Made by a program: the position numbers and the translations under genes. DNA of 11,916 nucleotides from Rhodospirillaceae bacterium (GTDB taxonomy: Bacteria > Pseudomonadota > Alphaproteobacteria > Rhodospirillales > Magnetospirillaceae), in assembly GCA_030151865.1 (NCBI GenBank), contig JASLCK010000062.1:1-11916 (forward strand), read 5' to 3'. Positions within the stretch are counted from its first letter, which is position 1; each line of letters begins with the position of its first letter. Below, piece after piece: positions 6,909 to 11,916 of this stretch. The notes beneath the pieces were generated by a model that saw only the letters and a program-made list of their open reading frames with translations, was not told where the DNA came from and searched no databases.

Positions 6909-7574
6909 CTATTCCAAAGCCTGGCGCAACGCAGCGGCGGTTGCCAGCGGGGCCAGGGGCAGGGCGGCCAACAACATGCCGCCCAGGACCAGAAGCTGCG
7001 CCTGCGAGGGCAGACCCTGAACGGCGGAGTCGATGGCGCTGACGCCGAAAATCAATACCGGCACATAAAGCGGCAACACCAGCAGCGACAACAACACACC
7101 ACCGCGTCGCGCGCCCAGCACCAGGGCCGCGCCCATGGCCCCGATCAGGCTGAGCGTCGGTGTGCCCAGCAGCATCGTCAGCAACAGCGTGCCAAAGCCG
7201 TCGGCATTCATATGCAGCAGAACTGCCAGCACCGGAGCGGCAATGATCAGAGGCAGTCCGGTGGTCAGCCAGTGCGCGATCACCTTGCCGATCACCAGCA
7301 CTTCCAGGGCAGTCGGGGTCAGCGCCAGCAGTTCCAGGCTGCCGTCTTCATAATCGGACTGAAACAGCCGATCCAGCGACAACATGGACGCCAGCAGCGC
7401 CGTCACCCACAACACACCCGCCGAAACCCGTTCCAGGATATTGGCTTCCGGCCCGATGCCGAACGGGAACAAGACCACCGTCAGCACAAAGAAGGTCACC
7501 ACCATCACGCTGTCGCTGCCTTGACGCAAGGCAAGCCGAAGATCGCGGCGGATGATTTCGTAAAGGCGGTTCAT
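6909..7574 (-). CDS. ccmB: Heme exporter membrane subunit CcmB
   Basis: A 221-residue integral membrane protein, the permease half of the CcmAB ABC complex. ATP hydrolysis by this complex releases holo-CcmE from CcmC and CcmD. Six hydrophobic segments are visible at about 23-42, 50-66, 96-121, 127-153, 157-180 and 193-217. The cytoplasmic loop after the second has the family-typical LDRLFQSDYEDGSLELLAL (67-85), the likely contact to CcmA. Length is standard. The ATG at 7574 overlaps the ccmA stop by 4 bases (ATGA), so translation is coupled to ccmA. An AT-rich gap follows before ccmC. Confidence 0.95.
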   Translation of the reverse strand: MNRLYEIIRRDLRLALRQGSDSVMVVTFFVLTVVLFPFGIGPEANILERVSAGVLWVTALLASMLSLDRLFQSDYEDGSLELLALTPTALEVLVIGKVIAHWLTTGLPLIIAAPVLAVLLHMNADGFGTLLLTMLLGTPTLSLIGAMGAALVLGARRGGVLLSLLVLPLYVPVLIFGVSAIDSAVQGLPSQAQLLVLGGMLLAALPLAPLATAAALRQALE

Positions 7575-8245
7575 ACCCAGACATCCTCGACCGAGGGGGC
7601 GGTGGGGGTGAAATGATCAAGATGCAGCTCGCGCGCGCCGGGCAGGTCGACGTCGGCATGAGTGGACAGGGCGACCATGCCGCCTGCCGCCCGATGTTCG
7701 GCGATCACGCCTTCCAGCGCCTTGACCGAGGCGCGGTCCAGCGCCACCGTCGGCTCGTCCAGCAGCCAGACCGGGGCGGGGGCGGCCAGCAGACGGGCGA
7801 GGTTCAGGCGGCGCTTTTGTCCCGCCGACAAGAGCTTGCCCGGGACATCGGCCAGCCGCAGCAAATCCAGACGTTCCAAGGCCACGCGGGTCAGTTCGTC
7901 ACCGGATTTAGGGTCATGCAGATGGGCCCAGAAGCGCAGATTTTCGCGCACCGACAGCACCGGCTTGATGGCGTCGTGATGGCCGACATAGTGAATGCGG
8001 GCGGAATGGCCTTCGCGGTCTTCAACCACCGGAGCATTGTTCCACAACAAGCGACCCGTCGCGGGCTTCAGCAGGCCGGCCATCAGGCGCAGCAGGCTCG
8101 ATTTGCCGCTGCCGTTGGGGCCAAGCAGCAGAACGGCGTCGCCGGGTGACAGGGCGAAATTCAGACCGGCGAACACCACCCGCTCGCCACGGATGCAGGC
8201 CAGCGCTTCGCCGGAGAAACAGGAAAGGGCAGCGTCTTTGCTCAT
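7571..8245 (-). CDS. ccmA: Heme exporter ATP-binding subunit CcmA
   Basis: A 224-residue ABC ATPase driving the CcmAB complex. Walker A is GPNGSGKSS (42-50), the signature is LSAGQKRR (139-146), Walker B is VWLLDEPT (159-166), and the H-loop histidine is H196 (ALSTHAD). The Q-loop region is less standard: YVGHHDAIKPVLSV (86-99), typical of CcmA, has histidine where most ABC proteins have glutamine. The ATG at 8245 is preferred because AAGG lies 9 bases upstream. An upstream in-frame start would add 12 residues unlike the family. It is the first gene of the ccm series and sits about 70 bases downstream of an FNR-like box. Confidence 0.95.
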   Translation of the reverse strand: MSKDAALSCFSGEALACIRGERVVFAGLNFALSPGDAVLLLGPNGSGKSSLLRLMAGLLKPATGRLLWNNAPVVEDREGHSARIHYVGHHDAIKPVLSVRENLRFWAHLHDPKSGDELTRVALERLDLLRLADVPGKLLSAGQKRRLNLARLLAAPAPVWLLDEPTVALDRASVKALEGVIAEHRAAGGMVALSTHADVDLPGARELHLDHFTPTAPSVEDVWV

Positions 8246-8283
8246 GGGCTGGCACCTTAGCAAAAGTCCCGCGCGGACCAAGG

Positions 8284-8295
8284 ATTAAATCTCTA
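8284..8295 (-). promoter_or_regulatory. Candidate -10 region(s) of the ccmA promoter
   Basis: Two options lie downstream of the FNR-like box on the minus strand. TAGAGA (8295-8290) is a poor match but would place the box centre at about -41.5, the class II activator position. TTTAAT (8289-8284) matches 5 of 6 consensus bases but puts the box centre nearer -47.5. The sequence does not decide between them. Confidence 0.3.
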
Positions 8296-8317
8296 TCGTC
8301 GGACCTTGGTCGGCGGT

Positions 8318-8331
8318 TTGATTTGCATCAA
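8318..8331 (-). promoter_or_regulatory. FNR/FixK/Anr-type binding site upstream of ccmA
   Basis: TTGATTTGCATCAA is a perfect TTGAT-N4-ATCAA palindrome, the recognised consensus for FNR-family regulators. It sits about 73 bases before the ccmA ATG, between the terminator of the upstream gene and the first ccm gene. An activator here would raise cytochrome c maturation under low oxygen, as is known for ccm genes in other proteobacteria. The site is seen directly. The regulator and the direction of effect are inferred. Confidence 0.65.
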
Positions 8332-8339
8332 GCGCCAGC

Positions 8340-8368
8340 AAAAAACTCCGCCTGGGATCAAGGCGGGG
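8340..8368 (-). terminator. Rho-independent terminator of the AhpD-like/GNAT unit
   Basis: On the minus strand CCCCGCCT (8368-8361) pairs with AGGCGGAG (8353-8346) with one mismatch across a 7-base loop, followed by six T (8345-8340). The GNAT stop codon TGA (8360-8358) is in the loop, so the terminator is embedded in the gene's 3' end. It separates this unit from the ccmA promoter just downstream. Confidence 0.75.
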
Positions 8369-8813
8369 GCGAGGTCGTTAGGGGAATGTTAAAGCGCAAA
8401 GCCGACGCCACAAGGCCCTGACGATAATAAAATCGGTGGCCCAGCACATTGGACAGCGGCGTATCCAAAATCAGTTTGCCGCATTCCAGGCGCTGGGCCT
8501 CCCGTTTCAGCCAGTCGAGTAATCTTTCCCCATAGCCTTTGCCGCGCAGATCGTCGCGGGTCACGAGGTCGTCCACATAAAGGTGACGGGCATGAACCAG
8601 ATTGTGCTGTATCCGGTATCCAGCCAAGGCGACCACCTGCCCGTTATCCCATAGCGCCACCAGACGATAGCTTTCCGCCGTCTGGGTCTGCCAACACTGG
8701 GCGAATTCAGCAAAATCCGCCAGATGTGGGCGTAATTGCCGCATCAGGGCATAGCACAAAGACAAATCGTCGTGGTTGACGATAGGGCGAATGTCGGGGG
8801 ATGGGGCGGGCAT
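8358..8813 (-). CDS. GNAT-family N-acetyltransferase
   Basis: A 151-residue single-domain GNAT protein that would transfer an acetyl group from acetyl-CoA to an unidentified amine. The central strand and acetyl-CoA loop are clear: ARHLYVDDLVTRDDLRGKGYGERLLDWL (75-102), with the R-x-x-G-x-G form at R90-G93-G95. It is followed by LILDTPLSNVLGHRFYYRQGL (114-134), the usual motif B region in which N122 and the YY pair often contact CoA. There is no signal peptide. The ATG at 8813 has AAGG about 9 bases upstream. It starts 27 bases after the AhpD-like gene on the same strand, so the two probably share a transcript that ends at the terminator overlapping its stop codon. The substrate cannot be read from the sequence. 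Confidence 0.85.
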   Translation of the reverse strand: MPAPSPDIRPIVNHDDLSLCYALMRQLRPHLADFAEFAQCWQTQTAESYRLVALWDNGQVVALAGYRIQHNLVHARHLYVDDLVTRDDLRGKGYGERLLDWLKREAQRLECGKLILDTPLSNVLGHRFYYRQGLVASALRFNIPLTTSPPP

Positions 8814-8840
8814 ATGGGGTCGCCTTGGCTGGGATCGTGT

Positions 8841-9308
8841 TTAGGGAGTGGCGATCTGCGGCGCGTAATGCAGCGGTGCGGCCAGTCGGTTCCAGGCATT
8901 GATGTTGGCGATGCTGGCACTCAGGAAGATTGCTTCGCTTTCGCTGAACTGGGCCCGCATCTCGGCATAAGCCTGATCGGTGGCGTCATTGGGCGGCAGA
9001 TGGGTACAGGCTTCGGCCCAACCCAGGGCGGCCTTTTCACGCGGGCTGAACAGATCGACTTCACGCCAGACGGCGACCAGATCCAGCTTGATGTTTTCCA
9101 CCCCTAATTTGCGGGCGACATCCAGATGCATGTGGGTGCAAAAGGCGCAGCCATTGATCTGCGACACCCGCAGCTTGATCAGTTCGGTCAATTTTTTGTC
9201 GAGCCCCGAAGCATCCACTGCCTTGCCCAGATCAAGCAGGGCCTGCACGGCGGCGGGGGCGGTCTCATAAAAGCGCTTCTGGGTGATGACGTCGGAAGAT
9301 GTGGTCAT
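8841..9308 (-). CDS. AhpD-like carboxymuconolactone decarboxylase family protein
   Basis: A 155-residue all-helical protein of the alkylhydroperoxidase D-like fold. SQINGCAFCTHMHLDVARKLG (49-69) supplies the redox pair C54 and C57 with H61, the CXXCXXXH arrangement of peroxidase-like members. NAWN at 137-140 near the C-terminus is also family-typical. Such proteins reduce peroxides or act as thiol-redox partners, though many members have no proven substrate. Aromatic decarboxylase activity is unlikely given the redox cysteines. The ATG at 9308 has GAGG 6 bases upstream. The gene is divergent from a MarR-family regulator across 62 bases that hold palindromes, which suggests control by that regulator. 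The GNAT gene follows 27 bases downstream. Confidence 0.9.
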   Translation of the reverse strand: MTTSSDVITQKRFYETAPAAVQALLDLGKAVDASGLDKKLTELIKLRVSQINGCAFCTHMHLDVARKLGVENIKLDLVAVWREVDLFSPREKAALGWAEACTHLPPNDATDQAYAEMRAQFSESEAIFLSASIANINAWNRLAAPLHYAPQIATP

Positions 9309-9332
9309 GGGAACCTCGGTTACGATAGGATA

Positions 9333-9344
9333 GTGTTAGAACAC
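9333..9344. promoter_or_regulatory. Candidate operator palindrome 1 in the AhpD-like/MarR intergenic region
   Basis: GTGTTAGAACAC has perfect 5-base arms (GTGTT and AACAC) around AG. It lies within the spacer of a weak promoter for the AhpD-like gene, TTGTTC-N17-TATCGT on the minus strand, where a bound repressor would block RNA polymerase. Confidence 0.45.
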
Positions 9345-9351
9345 GAACAAC

Positions 9352-9369
9352 ATATAAGAGCTCTTACAT
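9352..9369. promoter_or_regulatory. Candidate operator palindrome 2, just before the MarR start codon
   Basis: TAAGAGCTCTTA (9355-9366) is a perfect 12-base palindrome. Allowing one mismatch pair extends it to 18 bases (9352-9369), a usual length for a MarR dimer site. It abuts the MarR ATG at 9371 and covers a possible -10 (TATAAG, 9353-9358) and the expected ribosome binding region, so binding would allow autorepression. Confidence 0.5.
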
Positions 9370-9370
9370 T

Positions 9371-9859
9371 ATGCGCAAGGGGCAGTTGGAAAATCCTGAG
9401 CAGGCGGCGATTCCCCCTGTCGGCGAAGGCAAACGGGGTGAACAGGGCTATTTGGGTTACCTGTTGCGCCAAGCCGCCGCCGCCCATCGTTTGCGGATGG
9501 AACGGGCGCTGGGCGAGCAGGGGGTCACCTTGCCGCAATTTCTGGTGCTGACCATGTTGGGGGCCTATCCGGGGGCTTCCAACGCCGACTTGGCCCGGCT
9601 GTCGCTGCTGACCCCGCAGACCTTGAGCGTCATTGTCGCCAATCTGCTGAAAAGCGGGGCGATCCACCGCCACCCTCATCCGGTACATGGCCGTATCCAG
9701 GTGATCGAGCTGACCGAGCAGGGCCAAGCCCTGTTACAGGCTTGCCGTACCCAGGTGCGTCCCTATGAAGCGGAGTTGCTGGACGGTTTTTCTGCTGAGG
9801 AAGGGGCGGTGATCCGCCGCTGGCTTGTCTCCGTCGCTCGCGATTCCCATATGGAATGA
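9371..9859 (+). CDS. MarR-family transcriptional regulator
   Basis: A 162-residue winged-helix regulator, expected to be a dimer. The dimerisation helix spans about 27-50 (YLGYLLRQAAAAHRLRMERALG). The helix-turn-helix is about 70-97: SNADLARLSLLTPQTLSVIVANLLKSG. The wing, about 99-112, ends in the family-typical VIELTEQGQALL (111-122). The wing is unusual in holding four histidines (H99, H101, H103, H106) in place of the common acidic and arginine residues. There is a single cysteine, C125, and no N-terminal OhrR-type sensing cysteine. The ATG at 9371 is the only reasonable start before the domain; its ribosome site is weak and overlaps the palindrome. It is divergent from the AhpD-like gene, so local repression with peroxide, phenolic or metal release is plausible, but the ligand is unknown. 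Confidence 0.9.
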   Translation: MRKGQLENPEQAAIPPVGEGKRGEQGYLGYLLRQAAAAHRLRMERALGEQGVTLPQFLVLTMLGAYPGASNADLARLSLLTPQTLSVIVANLLKSGAIHRHPHPVHGRIQVIELTEQGQALLQACRTQVRPYEAELLDGFSAEEGAVIRRWLVSVARDSHME

Positions 9860-10090
9860 CGGGCAGAACTGGGCGCGTCCCTCTTTCGGATCCGCTGGGA
9901 ACCATTGGGCGGCGCTGTCACACCGTTTTCATGCGTAAGACGTAATTTTCTTCCGTTTTACCCATCGTCAAGCGGTGCTATCTTCTGCGCGCAACACCGA
10001 AGACCCGCGGCGGCACCCTTACGTCCCGCGCCCGTCGCAACGGGCCGGCGCCATCGGTACCAGAAACCTTTATTCAAAGAGGATAAAGCC
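9860..10090 (+). other. Intergenic leader region upstream of acnB
   Basis: 231 bases without a gene. A weak promoter candidate is TTTACC (9957-9962), 16 bases before TATCTT (9979-9984), which would start transcription near 9991 and leave a leader of about 100 bases. An inverted repeat, GTAAGACG (9935-9942) and CGTTTTAC (9954-9961), with one G-T pair, overlaps the -35 region and may be an operator. Within the leader, GCCCGT (10030-10035) and ACGGGC (10040-10045) form a 6-bp hairpin with loop CGCA. A good ribosome site, AGAGGA, lies about 7 bases before the acnB GTG. No clear terminator for the MarR gene and no known riboswitch were recognised. Confidence 0.4.
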
Positions 10091-11916
10091 GTGCTTGAAG
10101 CCTATCGTCAGCATGTCGCCGAGCGCGCCGCGCTTGGTATTCCGCCCCTGCCGCTGTCGGCCAAGCAGACCGAAGAACTGGTCGGTCTGCTGAAGAGCCC
10201 GCCCAAGGGGGAAGAACAGACCCTGGTCGATCTGATCACCTATCGCGTGCCTGCGGGCGTCGATGACGCCGCCAAGGTCAAGGCCGCCTTCCTTGAGAAG
10301 GTCGCCAAGGGCCAGGAAGCGTGCGCGCTGATCTCGAGGACCGAAGCCACCCGCCTGCTGGGCACCATGCTGGGCGGGTTCAACATCAAGCCGCTGATCG
10401 ACCTGCTGTCGGACGCCGAATGTTCCGCCGCCGCCGCCGCCGGTCTCAAGACCACGCTGTTGATGTTCGACTATTTCCACGACGTCAAGGAACTGGCCGA
10501 CAAGGGCAACGCCGCCGCCAAGGGAGTGTTGCAGTCCTGGGCCGACGCCGAATGGTTCACCTCGCGTCCGGAAGTGCCAAAGAGCCTGACCGTCACCATC
10601 TTCAAGGTGACCGGCGAAACCAACACCGACGACCTGTCGCCCGCTCCCGATGCGTGGAGCCGCCCCGACATTCCGCTGCATGCCCTGGCCATGCTGAAGA
10701 ACCGGCGCGCGGGCATCGAACCGGAAGAAGCGGGTGTCCGTGGTCCGGTCAAGTTCCTGGAAGATCTGCGCGCCAAGGGCAATCTGGTGGCCTATGTCGG
10801 CGACGTGGTGGGCACCGGCTCGTCGCGTAAGTCGGCGACCAACTCGGTCCTGTGGTTCACCGGCGAAGATATTCCCTTCGTGCCGAACAAGCGTTTCGGC
10901 GGCGTCTGCCTGGGCTCCAAGATCGCTCCGATCTTCTACAACACCATGGAAGACGCGGGCGCTCTGCCGATCGAGCTGGACGTCAACCAGATGAACATGG
11001 GCGACGTGGTCGAACTGCGTCCCTATGAAGGCAAGGCGCTGAAGGACGGCAAGGTTATCGCCGAATTCACCGTCAAGTCCGACGTGATCTTCGACGAAGT
11101 GCGCGCCGGTGGCCGTATTCCCCTGATCATCGGGCGTGGCCTGACCACCAAGGCCCGCGAAGCCCTGGGTCTGGCTCCCAGCACCCTGTTCCGCGTGCCG
11201 TCGTCGCCCGCCGCTTCGACCAAGGGTTTCTCGCTGGCCCAGAAGATGGTTGGCCGCGCCTGCGGTCTGCCGGAAGGTAAGGGCGTGCGTCCCGGCACCT
11301 ATTGCGAACCGAAGATGACCACCGTGGGCTCGCAGGACACCACCGGTCCGATGACCCGTGACGAGCTGAAGGATTTGGCCTGCCTGGGCTTCTCGGCTGA
11401 CATGGTCATGCAGTCCTTCTGCCATACTGCAGCTTACCCGAAGCTGGTGGACGTCAATACCCACAAGGAACTGCCGGGCTTCATCAGCACCCGTGGCGGC
11501 GTGTCACTGCGTCCGGGCGACGGCGTGATCCACAGCTGGCTCAACCGCCTCTTGCTGCCGGATACCGTCGGTACCGGTGGCGACTCGCACACCCGCTTCC
11601 CGATCGGTATCTCGTTCCCGGCCGGCTCGGGCCTCGTCGCCTTCGCGGCCGCCACCGGCGTCATGCCGCTGGACATGCCGGAATCGGTGCTGGTCCGCTT
11701 CAAGGGCGAGCTGCAGCCGGGCGTCACGCTGCGTGACCTCGTCAACGCGATCCCGCTGTACGCGATCCAGCAAGGCCTGCTGACCGTCGACAAGAAGGGC
11801 AAGAAGAACATCTTCTCCGGCCGCATCCTGGAAATCGAAGGCCTGCCGAAGCTGAAGGTCGAACAGGCATTCGAACTGTCCGACGCCTCGGCCGAGCGCT
11901 CCGCCGCCGGCTGCAC
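10091..11916 (+). CDS. acnB: Aconitate hydratase B (AcnB), N-terminal 608 residues, cut by window edge
   Basis: Bifunctional aconitase B / 2-methylisocitrate dehydratase, an iron-sulfur enzyme of the TCA cycle (citrate to isocitrate) and, in many bacteria, the methylcitrate cycle. The start MLEAYRQHVAERAALGIPPL and the N-terminal HEAT-like domain (about 1-155) are specific to AcnB, not AcnA. The swivel domain follows, with VTGETNTDDLSPAPDAWSRP (about 177-196) and YVGDVVGTGSSRKSATNSVL (about 236-255). Then come the catalytic-core motifs GSQDTTGPMTRDELKDLACLGFSA, QSFCHTAAYPK and GTGGDSHTRFPIGISFPAGSG. Visible residues are very close to E. coli AcnB (about 865 residues). The cysteines that hold the 4Fe-4S cluster lie beyond the window. 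The start is a GTG at 10091 with AGAGGA upstream. A long antisense open frame over it is a shadow. Confidence 0.97.
   Translation, partial: MLEAYRQHVAERAALGIPPLPLSAKQTEELVGLLKSPPKGEEQTLVDLITYRVPAGVDDAAKVKAAFLEKVAKGQEACALISRTEATRLLGTMLGGFNIKPLIDLLSDAECSAAAAAGLKTTLLMFDYFHDVKELADKGNAAAKGVLQSWADAEWFTSRPEVPKSLTVTIFKVTGETNTDDLSPAPDAWSRPDIPLHALAMLKNRRAGIEPEEAGVRGPVKFLEDLRAKGNLVAYVGDVVGTGSSRKSATNSVLWFTGEDIPFVPNKRFGGVCLGSKIAPIFYNTMEDAGALPIELDVNQMNMGDVVELRPYEGKALKDGKVIAEFTVKSDVIFDEVRAGGRIPLIIGRGLTTKAREALGLAPSTLFRVPSSPAASTKGFSLAQKMVGRACGLPEGKGVRPGTYCEPKMTTVGSQDTTGPMTRDELKDLACLGFSADMVMQSFCHTAAYPKLVDVNTHKELPGFISTRGGVSLRPGDGVIHSWLNRLLLPDTVGTGGDSHTRFPIGISFPAGSGLVAFAAATGVMPLDMPESVLVRFKGELQPGVTLRDLVNAIPLYAIQQGLLTVDKKGKKNIFSGRILEIEGLPKLKVEQAFELSDASAERSAAGC

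Noticed and set aside
9957..9970. Possible second FNR-like site upstream of acnB (ending GTCAA)
   Set aside because: Only one half-site resembles the consensus; the other half does not match.
10070..11464. Long open frame (464 codons) on the minus strand
   Set aside because: It is antisense to acnB, whose protein matches a known family throughout. The antisense product is Gly/Gln/His-rich without a recognisable domain, as expected from the G/C bias of acnB third positions.

Overview
The window (11,916 bases, GC-rich, heavily third-position G/C biased) looks like a chromosomal segment of an alphaproteobacterium. The protein styles suggest a Rhodospirillales/Magnetospirillum-like organism, but that assignment is inference. 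I see no insertion sequences, CRISPR array, tRNA, rRNA or prophage. It is mostly a core-metabolism region, and no wholly new system is evident. The interesting material lies in the regulatory DNA and in two small accessory gene groups.

Layout. (1) Minus strand, 8245 down to 962: a complete System I cytochrome c maturation cluster in the order ccmA-ccmB-ccmC-ccmD-ccmE-ccmF-ccmG-ccmH-ccmI. Most junctions overlap by 1 or 4 bases (ATGA or TGATG), so translation is probably coupled. The one real break is an AT-rich gap of 116 bases between ccmB and ccmC, with a candidate second promoter. A perfect FNR/FixK-type box (TTGAT-N4-ATCAA) lies upstream of ccmA and suggests oxygen control. (2) Still on the minus strand, after a 95-base spacer with a strong hairpin: a small ATPGPW-motif coiled-coil protein, then (4 bases later) the N-terminal part of an APC-superfamily transporter resembling the KimA/YdaO potassium-uptake group, cut by the window edge. 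(3) Minus strand, 9308 down to 8358: an AhpD-like (carboxymuconolactone decarboxylase fold) protein and a GNAT acetyltransferase, ended by a rho-independent terminator whose loop contains the GNAT stop codon. (4) Plus strand, 9371-9859: a divergent MarR-family regulator that shares a 62-base intergenic region with the AhpD-like gene. That region carries two palindromes suitable as operators. (5) Plus strand from 10091: the first 608 codons of acnB (aconitase B), running off the window.

How the genes work together. CcmAB (with CcmC and CcmD) load heme onto CcmE. CcmF with CcmH and CcmI attaches it to apocytochrome CXXCH motifs, and CcmG keeps the apocytochrome thiols reduced. The MarR/AhpD-like/GNAT group looks like a small self-contained stress-response module, with MarR as probable local repressor. 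acnB is an independent TCA-cycle gene with its own long leader region.
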